A stretch of 64,000 nucleotides of DNA. It comes from Acidobacteriota bacterium. Its GTDB lineage: Bacteria; Acidobacteriota; Vicinamibacteria; Vicinamibacterales; CAVVIG01. The DNA lies in the NCBI GenBank assembly GCA_003222395.1, contig QHWB01000039.1, forward strand, positions 310,001 to 374,000, written 5' to 3'. Numbering within the stretch: the stretch's first letter is position 1; the number at the start of each line of letters is the position of its first letter. Shown here piece by piece: positions 44,001 to 53,250 of the stretch. The notes beneath the pieces were generated by a model. It was not told the DNA's origin. It saw nothing but the letters and a program-made list of their open reading frames with translations, and did no database searches. Made by a program: the position numbers and the translations under genes.

Positions 44001-45401
44001 TCATGCCTGCTGGATCGTCACCGGCACGACGAATTCCACGCGCGAGCCCGCCGCCGTCGATTCGATCGTCATCCGGCCGTCGAGCGCGGTCACGCGCTCA
44101 CGCAGGCTGACCGGTCCGGCGTTGGCGGCGATCAACCGGTCGTGATCCAGGCGTCCTCGGAACGGGAACCCCCGGCCGTCGTCGGCGATCGACACTCGAA
44201 GCTGCGCATCGACCGCGTCGAGGCTGACGGCGACGCGCGAGGGATGCGCGTGCTTCAGCGCGTTCACGATCGCTTCGTGCACCATCAGCCGGACGGCGTG
44301 ATCGACCGTCTCGGGGAGCGAGAGCTCGGGCGGCACGACGCGCAGGGTAATCGGCGTCTTCCACTCCGCGCTCACGCGCGCGCACATGTCCTCGAGCCGC
44401 TGCGCGATGGGACCGGAGTGCACCGGCGCAGGGGCGGCCGGCTTCAGCTCGTCGATGAACAGCCGCAGCTCGCGCTGCTCGCTCGCGAGCGCACGCTCGA
44501 TGGCGAGCAGCCGGTCGTGCGCCGGGGCCGACATGTCCTTGTCGGCGGCAATCGCCTGCAGCTCGAGGCGGATGCCGGTCAGCGCCTGCAGGACGCCGTC
44601 GTGCAGATCGCGCGACAGGCGCAGGCGATCTTCGCGCACGGCGAGCTCGCGCAGCCGCTCGGCTACGTACAGCTGGTCGAGCGAGTTCCCGACCTCGCGC
44701 GCGACGACTTCTACCGCCGCAAATAAATCCGGCGTCGACGTCTCGGCGCCGGCGAAGAACACCCGGCCCGACAGGTGCTCGGTGTGAAACGCGGCCGACA
44801 CGAGCGCCTCCGGATCGTATCGCCCGGCGACGAGCGCCTCGAGATCCGACGGCGCGTGCTTGGTCACCACCTCATCGCTGCGGAGCGGATCGGCGACGTA
44901 AAGCCACGGCTCATCGTCGGACTCCCACCCGACGACTGCGTTCTGCGATCCGACGACGTTGGCGGCGTGTCGCAGCAGCTGCTCGATGCTCGCCGTCGTG
45001 TTCGCGCCGATCAACACCGGCCAGCCGCTCACCTTGCGCAGCGTCGCGATCGCGCTCTCGAGGTCATGGACTGATCGCTGCTGCGCGGTTTCCGCGCGCC
45101 GCCGCGCCGAGCTGAGCCATGCGGTCGACACCGCGACGACCACGAACACCGCGAGCCGTACCGCGTCGTCGATACCGACGTCCAGCGAGTAGCGCGGCGG
45201 GACGAACCAGTACGCGAGCGACAGCGTCGAGAGAATCGTCGCGAGCATCGCCGGCCCGTATCCGCCGTACATCGCCGGAATGACGACAGCCGGAAAGAAC
45301 AGGAGGGAGATGCTCGGTTCAATCCAGGGATAGATGAGAGCGGTTCCAATCGACGCGCCCGCGACGGCGACGATAGCGGTCAGATAGCGGTGAGACATCA
45401 C
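44001..45401 (-). CDS. Sensor histidine kinase (DUF4118-like N-terminus, HisKA_3)
   Basis: N-terminal TM helices; LRLSRDLHDGVLQALTGIRLELQAI; VHEAIVNALKHAHPSRV; ADDGRGFPF. Confidence 0.93.
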   Translation of the reverse strand: MMSHRYLTAIVAVAGASIGTALIYPWIEPSISLLFFPAVVIPAMYGGYGPAMLATILSTLSLAYWFVPPRYSLDVGIDDAVRLAVFVVVAVSTAWLSSARRRAETAQQRSVHDLESAIATLRKVSGWPVLIGANTTASIEQLLRHAANVVGSQNAVVGWESDDEPWLYVADPLRSDEVVTKHAPSDLEALVAGRYDPEALVSAAFHTEHLSGRVFFAGAETSTPDLFAAVEVVAREVGNSLDQLYVAERLRELAVREDRLRLSRDLHDGVLQALTGIRLELQAIAADKDMSAPAHDRLLAIERALASEQRELRLFIDELKPAAPAPVHSGPIAQRLEDMCARVSAEWKTPITLRVVPPELSLPETVDHAVRLMVHEAIVNALKHAHPSRVAVSLDAVDAQLRVSIADDGRGFPFRGRLDHDRLIAANAGPVSLRERVTALDGRMTIESTAAGSRVEFVVPVTIQQA

Positions 45402-45446
45402 GCGGTCGTGCGGCGCGGACCGCTGGCGTGCCGGCTCGGCATGCTC

Positions 45447-45474
45447 TTGACAATACTGTATTTGGGCTTACATT
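45447..45474 (+). promoter_or_regulatory. Sigma70-like promoter candidate without an obvious downstream gene
   Basis: TTGACA-N16-TACATT in an AT-rich patch. Confidence 0.4.
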
Positions 45475-45717
45475 CACTGACACGTCGTGATGCCCCGTCG
45501 CTCGAAATCCGGCGACGGCGTGGTTTAGGTTCGTCGCGGTGAGGAACCGCGCGGCCGCGCGACGCGGGACGCCCTGTCGGTCGGGCCGGGTCGCGGCTGG
45601 TCAGGCTTCATCGCCACCAACGCCGCAAGACGTGCTCCCTCAAAGCCTTTTGCGAGGTGAGCCGCTCGGGCCGGACCAGCAGGGCGTTCACTTCTGCACC
45701 CAGCTCCAGCCCGCATC

Positions 45718-46257
45718 TCAGCTCGTCTTTTTCAGCTGCGCGAGCAATGCCGCCAGGATCTGGCTGTACTTGTCGTCGGCGGTCGCAAACGCCTTCATGT
45801 AGTCCTGCTCGTTCATCTTCTGTTTCTTCCAATCGCCGTCGAACGCGATTGGCTTCCCGCCTTCCTCGTACTGATCGAACGGCTGGTTCTCGGTGATCTT
45901 CGACTTCAGCCCGTCGGCAGCGGCGTCCTGAATGAACACCTTCGTGGACGGCACCGATGCGCTGTTCAAGTCGATGTACGTGTCGCGATATTCCTTCTTG
46001 TTCAATCGATCGTTGAGCAGCTGCGGCACGGTGTACTTGGCGGAGACGACGAGGAGCTGTGAATTCGGAAAATAGAGCGCGGCGCAGAAGATATCGGGGG
46101 CCGTCGGATCCTTCGCGGCAATGGAATCGAGCTTGGCCGCATCGAGCGCCGCCGCGAGCTGTTTGGCAAGCGCCGCAGATTTCGATTCCTGCGCAAAGGC
46201 AGTCGACGAGAGCGACACGATGAAGACTGCGACCAGGGGACGGAGCACTCGCGTCAT
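45718..46257 (-). CDS. Secreted hypothetical protein
   Basis: Signal peptide MTRVLRPLVAVFIVSLSSTAFAQE. Confidence 0.7.
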   Translation of the reverse strand: MTRVLRPLVAVFIVSLSSTAFAQESKSAALAKQLAAALDAAKLDSIAAKDPTAPDIFCAALYFPNSQLLVVSAKYTVPQLLNDRLNKKEYRDTYIDLNSASVPSTKVFIQDAAADGLKSKITENQPFDQYEEGGKPIAFDGDWKKQKMNEQDYMKAFATADDKYSQILAALLAQLKKTS

Positions 46258-46304
46258 ACGGCCTCCCAGATGGGTTATGGGAGGTCTTTTTACACCCTAC
46301 GGCC

Positions 46305-46730
46305 TCAAATGAAAAGGGCGTCTTCTTCTTCGCCGCGCGCCTGGCGGCTGCGGCCGTTCTGGCGCAGCTCGCGGATGGCTTGAAATGCGGCGCGAAACGC
46401 GCTGAGCAGCGCGCGTCCCTCGCGGGCCGGAGCGCCGATCGACGCCTGCACGGCGTTCAGCGCTTCGTCCACTCGCACCGCGACGTCGCTGAACAACTTG
46501 TCGGCGCGCTCCACTTGCGCCGTGGCGAGCGCCGCGGCGCGCGAGGCGTCGCGCGCAATCGTGTTGACGTGGCCGAAGATCGGCTTGATCTCTTGTTCTA
46601 CGGTGTCGACCAGGCGGCCCAGACGGCGCAGAGCGACACCCGCGGCGACGACGACGCCGACCTGCACGATCGCGACAACCAGGGTCGAAACCGCGATCAC
46701 GCCGAGAAAGATCTCGCTCGATCGGCTCAC
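46305..46730 (-). CDS. Hypothetical membrane protein (DUF948-like)
   Basis: N-terminal TM helix then coiled segment; ATGA overlap with the upstream YtxH-like ORF. Confidence 0.65.
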   Translation of the reverse strand: MSRSSEIFLGVIAVSTLVVAIVQVGVVVAAGVALRRLGRLVDTVEQEIKPIFGHVNTIARDASRAAALATAQVERADKLFSDVAVRVDEALNAVQASIGAPAREGRALLSAFRAAFQAIRELRQNGRSRQARGEEEDALFI

Positions 46731-47002
46731 GCGTTCTCCCGCGCGCGTGCCTGCTGGTAAGCCTCGCGGCCGCGCTCGATCGCGGTCGAGAGCGTCTCGC
46801 GGCTCTGATTGAGCATGTCACGCCCGCGCGCTGCGGCGTCGGCCGCACGGTCGCGTCCCTCGCGTGCCTTCTCGCCGAGGAATTCGCGCGTTTCGCGGCC
46901 GGTCGCCGGCGCATACAGCAATGCGACCGCCGCGCCCGCCACCGCGCCAACCAGAAACGCCAGAAGAATGCTGCCCGCGCCCGCGCCGTCGTTGTTCGCC
47001 AT
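46727..47002 (-). CDS. YtxH domain-containing protein
   Basis: ILLAFLVGAVAGAAVALLYAPATGRETREFLGEKAREGRDRA. Confidence 0.85.
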   Translation of the reverse strand: MANNDGAGAGSILLAFLVGAVAGAAVALLYAPATGRETREFLGEKAREGRDRAADAAARGRDMLNQSRETLSTAIERGREAYQQARARENA

Positions 47003-47020
47003 CTCAGCGATCTCCTAATT

Positions 47021-47066
47021 CCTGCTCCCTGACCCCTGATCCCCGATCCCTGATCTCCGATCTCTC
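47021..47066. repeat. Heptad array (cctgctc cctgacc cctgatc cccgatc cctgatc tccgatc)
   Basis: Six consecutive 7-bp units. Confidence 0.92.
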
Positions 47067-48105
47067 AAAAGATGCTCACCTTCACATTGAGATACTTCTT
47101 CGGATCCTGCTCGATTTGCTTCAGCAGCGCCTGAAATTCCAGGACCGTTTTGTTCATGTTCTCATATAACTGTTTATCTTTCAGCAACTGTCCGGCGGTC
47201 CCTTCCCCGTCGTTCAGCTTCGTGACGACCTGATCGAGCCGCGTCGTGACGTCGTTGAGACGATTGAACAGCGCCGGATCGGTCATCAGCTTCCCCGCCG
47301 TGCCTTCGCCGCGATTGAGGCGATCGGTGAGCGTACGCAGGTTCGTCGTCGCGCCGGTGAGCGACTGCGAGAAAGCGTCGTCTTTCAGCAGCTTGCCGAG
47401 GCTTCCCTCGCCGGCGTTGATGCGCTGCGTCATCGTCTCCAGATTCCGCAGCGACGCGTTGAGCGCATCGACCGTCTGCCGGTCTGTGACGAGTCGACCG
47501 AGCGTGCCACGGCCGCCCTTGATCGCGTTGGTGACGTCGTTCGCCGATGTGACGAACTGGTGCAGCTCCGCGTACACGCGATCGTCAGTCATCAGCTTGC
47601 CGACCGTGCCCTTGCCCGTCCTGACGTCGCGGACCAGACCGGTGATTTCGCCGATGCCCTGGCTCGCCGTTTCCGTGATGTCGGAAAGCTGCGCCGGCGG
47701 GCGGCCCGCGCGGACGGAGCCTCCGTCGGGAATCGGCGTGCCTTTTGTCGACGGCGTGATGTCGACGGCCGCCTGCCCGAGGAGCGACACCGATCCGAGC
47801 GTCGCGACCGACTGGTCGGTGATGCGATCGCGGACGCTCTTGTTGACTTCGAACGTGATGTCCACCTGCTCGCCGCCAAGCTCGATGCCGCGCACCGTGC
47901 CGAGTTCGACGCCCGCGACGCGCACCGGCGACCCGGGCGTAAGACCCGGCACGGCCGCGAAGCGTGTTTTCAACGTGTAGCGCTGCCAGAAGAACCCACG
48001 ACTCCCCGTGAGGCTGAAGATCAGAACGCCGGCGATCCCGACCGCGACAATCATCAGCACGCCAATCTTCAATTCCGACCACGCCAGCGAACGTGTCCTC
48101 GGCAT
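47065..48105 (-). CDS. mlaD: MlaD family (MCE) substrate-binding protein
   Basis: FAAVPGLTPGSPVRVAGVELGTVRGIEL...SVATLGSVSLLGQAAVDIT. Confidence 0.9.
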   Translation of the reverse strand: MPRTRSLAWSELKIGVLMIVAVGIAGVLIFSLTGSRGFFWQRYTLKTRFAAVPGLTPGSPVRVAGVELGTVRGIELGGEQVDITFEVNKSVRDRITDQSVATLGSVSLLGQAAVDITPSTKGTPIPDGGSVRAGRPPAQLSDITETASQGIGEITGLVRDVRTGKGTVGKLMTDDRVYAELHQFVTSANDVTNAIKGGRGTLGRLVTDRQTVDALNASLRNLETMTQRINAGEGSLGKLLKDDAFSQSLTGATTNLRTLTDRLNRGEGTAGKLMTDPALFNRLNDVTTRLDQVVTKLNDGEGTAGQLLKDKQLYENMNKTVLEFQALLKQIEQDPKKYLNVKVSIF

Positions 48106-48112
48106 AAATACC

Positions 48113-48216
48113 TTCAGCTTTCAGCTTTCAGCTTTCAGCTATCAGCGCCCTGCAACCCTGCACCGCCGCACCGGCACCCTGCAACCCTGCATCCCGCACC
48201 TTGCACTGCACCCGGC
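48113..48216. repeat. Two adjacent heptad-like arrays (ttcagct)n then (ccctgca)n
   Basis: ttcagct x4 + atcagcg, then ccctgca/accctgca/... units. Confidence 0.85.
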
Positions 48217-48227
48217 AAACGAGCTCT

Positions 48228-49076
48228 TCAGGCGAGAAACTCCTGAATATATTCGTCCTTCGAGTTGCGGAACGCGTCGGCGTCTCCTTCGAAGATGATG
48301 AGGCCGTCGCGCAGCATGATGAATTCCGCCTGCCGCTCCTTCTGCGGCGTGGCGGGCACGACGTGCACCGTGCCGTCGCGATCGCGAGTCGCCATGTGCG
48401 TCGCGACGTAAAAGGCGTCGCGAAGCTGGTGGGTCACGATGATCGAGCTGACGTTCTCGAGATCTCTCAGCTTGATCATCTCGTCGTCGACGGTGGTCGC
48501 GGTGATCGGATCGAGACCTGTCGTCGCCTCGTCGTACAGCAGGACGCTCGGCTTGAATGCCATGGCCCGCGCGATCGCGACGCGCCGCCGCTGCCCACCC
48601 GAGAGTTCGGACGGCATCTTGTCGATGTGCTCGGCGAGCCCGATGAAGCCGAGCACTTCTTCGACACGGCGGTCGACTTCCTCCAGCGGCATGTCAGTTT
48701 CCTCGTACAGCTTGTAGCCGACGTTTTCGCGAACGGTGAGCGAGTCGAAGAGCGCGCCCTCCTGAAAGATCATCCCCAGATCCGTGCGGACGGCCATCAG
48801 CTCGTGCTCGCTGAGCTGATCGACGCGCTGGCCGTTGACCCACACCACGCCGGCGTCCGCCTTCAACAGTCCCACGATGATCTTGAGCGCGGTCGATTTT
48901 CCCGACCCGCTGGCCCCCAGGATGATCTTCGTGTGCCCCTTGATGAGCGTGAAGCTGAGATCCCGCAGGACGACCTTGTCGTCGAAGGCGAGCTGCACGC
49001 GGTCGAACACCACGACCGGCGCGCCCACTTCAGCGAGCACTTGTTTCGCCGTGAGGCCGTTGGCCGTCGCCTTCAT
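48228..49076 (-). CDS. mlaF: Lipid ABC transporter ATP-binding protein
   Basis: ILGASGSGKSTALKIIVGLL; LSGGQRRRVAIARAMAFKPSVLLYDEATTGLDPITATTVDDEMIKL. Confidence 0.93.
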   Translation of the reverse strand: MKATANGLTAKQVLAEVGAPVVVFDRVQLAFDDKVVLRDLSFTLIKGHTKIILGASGSGKSTALKIIVGLLKADAGVVWVNGQRVDQLSEHELMAVRTDLGMIFQEGALFDSLTVRENVGYKLYEETDMPLEEVDRRVEEVLGFIGLAEHIDKMPSELSGGQRRRVAIARAMAFKPSVLLYDEATTGLDPITATTVDDEMIKLRDLENVSSIIVTHQLRDAFYVATHMATRDRDGTVHVVPATPQKERQAEFIMLRDGLIIFEGDADAFRNSKDEYIQEFLA

Positions 49077-49077
49077 G

Positions 49078-49857
49078 TCAGCGGGGATAGATCGTGAATA
49101 TGAGGATCTGCGTGACGAAGAAGTCTGCCGCGATGACTGCGACGGATCCGGCGACGACCGCCAGCGTCGTCGCCTTGCCGACACCCTGCGTGCCGCCGCT
49201 CGTCCGCAGCCCGACGTGACACGCGATAGTCACGATGATGAATCCGAGGACGAACGGCTTGATGAGCCCCATCCACACGTCCTGCATGTACAGACTCTTG
49301 GTGACCGACGACCAGTAGAGGCCCGATGCCACTTCTAACTGGAACCGCGAAACGACCCAGCCGCCGAAAATACCGACGAAATCCGAGATGATCGTGAGCA
49401 CCGGCGCCATGAAGAATCCCGCCAGCACGCGCGGCACGACGAGCTTCCGCACCGGATCGGTGCCAAGCGCACGCAGTGCATTGATCTGATCGGTCACGAC
49501 CATCGATCCGAGCTCGGCGGCAATGCCCGACCCGACGCGTCCCACCAACATCAGTCCGGCCAGCACCGGGCCCAGCTCCTTGATCATCGACGCGCTCACG
49601 AGACGTCCCACGACCGGACGCGCGCCGAACTGATCGAGCGTCAGGCCGCTCTGCGACGCGAGCGCCATACCGGTGAACAGCCCGGTCATCAGTACGACCG
49701 TCAACGATCCAACGCCGATCAGATCGAACTGCTCGACGATATCGTGGCTGTAAATCGGACGGGTGAAGACGCCGCGGAAGGCGGCGGCGGTCAGAAAGAC
49801 GTATTCCTGAACTTCGAGCGCCGCTTTCTTGAGCCCGGAGTCGATGGCGCGGATCAC
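49078..49857 (-). CDS. mlaE: Lipid ABC transporter permease; GTG start overlapping the uvrB stop
   Basis: [63 protein letters not shown]. Confidence 0.92.
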   Translation of the reverse strand: MIRAIDSGLKKAALEVQEYVFLTAAAFRGVFTRPIYSHDIVEQFDLIGVGSLTVVLMTGLFTGMALASQSGLTLDQFGARPVVGRLVSASMIKELGPVLAGLMLVGRVGSGIAAELGSMVVTDQINALRALGTDPVRKLVVPRVLAGFFMAPVLTIISDFVGIFGGWVVSRFQLEVASGLYWSSVTKSLYMQDVWMGLIKPFVLGFIIVTIACHVGLRTSGGTQGVGKATTLAVVAGSVAVIAADFFVTQILIFTIYPR

Positions 49858-51896
49858 GCGGCGTTGGGTCCCCGGTGATGATGTGACGTCGGCCACGGCA
49901 CACCGAGCTCGGGGTTGCGGAGCCGCTTGATCGTGTCGCGGATCGCCGCAGCCTTCTCGAAGTCGAGGTTGATCGCCGCCGCCTTCATTTCGACCTGCAG
50001 CGCCGCGACGTGCGCGTCGAGCTCCGCCTGCGTCTTGAAGCGCTCCGTGCCGTCGCGGACCGTCGTCGGCGTCATGTAGTCGCGCTCATAGACGCTCGAC
50101 ATCACCTCGTCGATCTGCTTGACGATCGACTGCGGCGTGATGCCGTGCTCCTCGTTGTAGGCCTGCTGGAGCGCGCGCCGGCGCTCGGTCTCGCCGATGC
50201 ACACGCGCATCGAATCCGTGATCGTATCGGCGTACATGATGACGCGGCCGTTGACGTTCCGCGCTGCGCGGCCGGACGTCTGAATGAGCGAGCCGCCCGA
50301 TCGCAGGAATCCCTCCTTATCGGCGTCGAGAATCGCGACCAGCGACACCTCCGGCAGGTCGAGCCCTTCGCGCAGCAGATTGATGCCGACGAGCACGTCG
50401 AACTCGCCGCGCCGCAGGTCGCGCAGAATCTGCACCCGCTCGAGCGTCTCGATGTCCGAATGCAGATACCGCACTTTGACGCCGAGCTCCTGATAGTACG
50501 ACGTCAGATCTTCCGCCATCCGCTTGGTCAGCGTCGTCACCAGCACGCGCTCCTTGCGGTCGACGCGCGTCCGGATCTCCTGCAGCAGGTCGTCCACCTG
50601 GCCTTTCACCGGACGCACGTCGATCGGCGGATCGATGAGCCCTGTCGGACGGATGATCTGCTCGACGACGACGCCCTGCGATTTAGACAGCTCGTAAGGA
50701 CCCGGCGTTGCCGACACGAAGATCACCTGGTGCACCCGCTTTTCCCACTCCTCGAAGTTCAGCGGCCGGTTGTCGAGCGCCGACGGCAGCCGAAACCCGT
50801 ACGCGACGAGCACTTCCTTGCGCGAGCGGTCGCCGTGGTACATCCCGCGGACTTGCGGCACGGTCTGGTGGCTCTCGTCGACGATGATCAACGCGTCGGT
50901 CGGCAGGTAGTCGAGGAGGGTCGGCGGCGGCTCGCCGGGTGCACGGCCGGTCAGATGGCGCGCGTAGTTCTCGATGCCATGGCAGTAGCCGATCTCGCGG
51001 ATCATCTCGAGGTCGAACATCGTGCGCTGGTGCAGCCGCTGGGCCTCGAGCAGCCGGCCCTCACCCTCGAGAATGCTGCGGCGCTCCTTCAACTCCTCCT
51101 TGATCGTCTCGACGGCGCGCCGAGTCCGATCGCGCGGCGCCACGAAATGCGACTTCGGGTAGATGGCGATCTTGTCGTGGCGGCGGATTGTCTTGCCGGT
51201 CAGCGGATCGAACGACACCAGCTCGTCGACATCGTCGCCGAACAGCTCGATGCGAAGCCCCTGCTCTTCGTAGGACGGATAGACTTCGACGATGTCGCCC
51301 CGGACGCGGAAAGTGCCGCGACCGAAGTCGTGATCGTTGCGCTCGTACTGGATTTCGACGAGCTTCCTGAGAATCTGCTCGCGCCCCATCCGCTGCCCGC
51401 GCTCGAGCGGCAGCAGCATGCCGTAATAGGCCTCGGGCGATCCGAGGCCGTAGATGCACGACACGCTGGCGACGATGATGACGTCTCGGCGCTCGAACAG
51501 CGACCGTGTCGCCGACAGCCGCATGCGGTCGATCTCGTCGTTGATCGTCGCCTCTTTCTCGATGTACGAGTCGGTGGCCGGCACATAGGCTTCCGGCTGG
51601 TAGTAGTCGTAGTAGCTGACGAAATACTCGACGGCGTTGTCGGGGAAGAAGCGCCGGAACTCCTGGAAGAGCTGCGCGGCGAGCGTCTTATTGTGAACCA
51701 TCACCAGCGTCGGCCGGTTCACGCGCGAGATGGTCTGCGCCATCGTGAAGGTCTTGCCCGAGCCGGTGACGCCGAGCAGTGTCTGACACCGATCGCCGCG
51801 TTCGAGTCCGTCCACGAGCTCGCCGATGGCGCGCTCCTGGTCGCCGGCGAGAGAGAAATCCGAGACGAGGCTGAAGCGGTCGTAGACGGAGGGCAT
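49854..51896 (-). CDS. uvrB: UvrABC system protein B
   Basis: [15 protein letters not shown]...[63 protein letters not shown]. Confidence 0.98.
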   Translation of the reverse strand: MPSVYDRFSLVSDFSLAGDQERAIGELVDGLERGDRCQTLLGVTGSGKTFTMAQTISRVNRPTLVMVHNKTLAAQLFQEFRRFFPDNAVEYFVSYYDYYQPEAYVPATDSYIEKEATINDEIDRMRLSATRSLFERRDVIIVASVSCIYGLGSPEAYYGMLLPLERGQRMGREQILRKLVEIQYERNDHDFGRGTFRVRGDIVEVYPSYEEQGLRIELFGDDVDELVSFDPLTGKTIRRHDKIAIYPKSHFVAPRDRTRRAVETIKEELKERRSILEGEGRLLEAQRLHQRTMFDLEMIREIGYCHGIENYARHLTGRAPGEPPPTLLDYLPTDALIIVDESHQTVPQVRGMYHGDRSRKEVLVAYGFRLPSALDNRPLNFEEWEKRVHQVIFVSATPGPYELSKSQGVVVEQIIRPTGLIDPPIDVRPVKGQVDDLLQEIRTRVDRKERVLVTTLTKRMAEDLTSYYQELGVKVRYLHSDIETLERVQILRDLRRGEFDVLVGINLLREGLDLPEVSLVAILDADKEGFLRSGGSLIQTSGRAARNVNGRVIMYADTITDSMRVCIGETERRRALQQAYNEEHGITPQSIVKQIDEVMSSVYERDYMTPTTVRDGTERFKTQAELDAHVAALQVEMKAAAINLDFEKAAAIRDTIKRLRNPELGVPWPTSHHHRGPNAA

Positions 51897-51932
51897 TGGA
51901 ACTCACCATGGTACTCGGGGCGGGTGATTCGA

Positions 51933-51995
51933 GGCTAGGGCTGGGTCGGTTGCTGGTTGCTCGGGGCTGGTTGCCGGGGGTTGGTTGGTCGGGCC
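51933..51995. repeat. Heptad-like array (ggctagg gctgggt cggttgc tggttgc tcggggc tggttgc cgggggt tggttgg)
   Basis: Direct reading. Confidence 0.8.
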
Positions 51996-52001
51996 GGCCT
52001 T

Positions 52002-52085
52002 TCCTTCGAGCTCCCGCAACAGCCACAGCTTGGCGAGCCGCCAGTCGCGCTTCACGGTGTCGGTGGAGACGTGCAGGACTTCGAT
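52002..52085 (-). pseudogene. C-terminal fragment of an ECF-like sigma factor (region 4)
   Basis: IEVLHVSTDTVKRDWRLAKLWLLRELEG on the minus strand, no N-terminal part. Confidence 0.7.
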
Positions 52086-52255
52086 GCTCGCACTGGCCAT
52101 GGCGCACGAGATCGGCCACGTGCTGCTGCCGCCGCCCGGTCACTCGACGAGCGGGATCATGCGACCGACGCGGGACGGCGACGACATCCGTCATGCCGTT
52201 CTCTCGGCCAGCTGACGTTCACGTCCGCGCAATCGAGTCTTATTCGAAAGAAGGT
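52084..52255 (+). pseudogene. C-terminal fragment of a HExxH metallopeptidase, frameshifted
   Basis: MAHEIGHVLLPPPGHSTSGIMRPTRDGDDIRHAVLSAS then another frame LTFTSAQSSLIRKKV. Confidence 0.6.
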
Positions 52256-52273
52256 CGTCGGCTGCCGGTGCGA

Positions 52274-53194
52274 TCAGCGCTTGAAGGGAGCGAAGTAGCC
52301 TCTTCGAGATCGAACTTTTTGATCGCGCGCGTTCCGAACCTTCACCTCAACTTTGCGCCAGGCGCCGTCAGCCTTCTCGTTCGCGGACACATAGCCGATC
52401 GTGTATTGCGCGCGGATCTCGGCGACGACCTTCTCGTACACGCCGTCGAGCTCCTTCACCGATGTGGGGAAGAACGCGCGGCCGCCGGTCGTATCGGCAA
52501 TCTGCTGGAGGATCATCCGCTGCTCGTTCCGCGATGACGCCGACTGGTGTTCGAGCGCGCCGATGGCGTACACGGTCGCGTCCGACGCCTTCAGGAGATC
52601 CATCAGCTCGCTTCGCGAAAGGGAGCTGCGCGTATCGCCGCCGTCGGTGTACAGCAGCATGATCTTGCGTCCGTCCTGTCCGGCCGCGCCGTCGAGATAC
52701 ACGCCGATCGCGTCGTAGAGCGCGGTCCACCCGCTCGCCTTCTTCTGGCGGATCCGCTCAACCACGCGGGGAAACTCATTCTGGCTGTAGCGCGCCACGC
52801 GCACTTCCGTGTCGAAGTCGACAACGGTGATGTCGGCGGCGTCGGTCAGCGTGTTGAGGAACTTGATCGCGGCGGTCTTCGTGAACCGCATGTCCTCGCC
52901 CATGCTCTCGCTCACGTCGAGGAGCACGCCGAGGTGCATCGTGGGGCCGGCCTGTCCGGCCTCGACGTCGCCGGCCGCGAAATGGCGAATCGTCTGTTTC
53001 TTCCCGTCTTCGAAGATCTCGAAGTCGTCGGCAGTGAGACCGTCGACGAGGCCGCCTTTCCTGTCCGTCACGGTCACGCCGACGTTCACGAGGTCGACGG
53101 CGCTGCGGAAAACCGGCACCTGCTGACCTGCGCCGCTCGACATCACGGACACGACTGACGCTACGGACAGAGAGAGAAAAGCCAGCGCAGTCAC
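52274..53194 (-). CDS. VWA domain-containing secreted protein (VWFA-related Acidobacteria type)
   Basis: FRSAVDLVNVGVTVTDRKGGLVDGLTADDFEIFEDGKKQTI...GVLLDVSESM...GYFAPFKR. Confidence 0.92.
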   Translation of the reverse strand: MTALAFLSLSVASVVSVMSSGAGQQVPVFRSAVDLVNVGVTVTDRKGGLVDGLTADDFEIFEDGKKQTIRHFAAGDVEAGQAGPTMHLGVLLDVSESMGEDMRFTKTAAIKFLNTLTDAADITVVDFDTEVRVARYSQNEFPRVVERIRQKKASGWTALYDAIGVYLDGAAGQDGRKIMLLYTDGGDTRSSLSRSELMDLLKASDATVYAIGALEHQSASSRNEQRMILQQIADTTGGRAFFPTSVKELDGVYEKVVAEIRAQYTIGYVSANEKADGAWRKVEVKVRNARDQKVRSRRGYFAPFKR

Positions 53195-53250
53195 CGCCGC
53201 CTCACAATCCGCACTATAAACCTGTGCCAGCTCGACAGAGCGTATAATCG

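Noticed and set aside
50010-51938. 642-aa plus ORF antisense to uvrB
   Set aside because: uvrB is unambiguous; antisense translation has no family features
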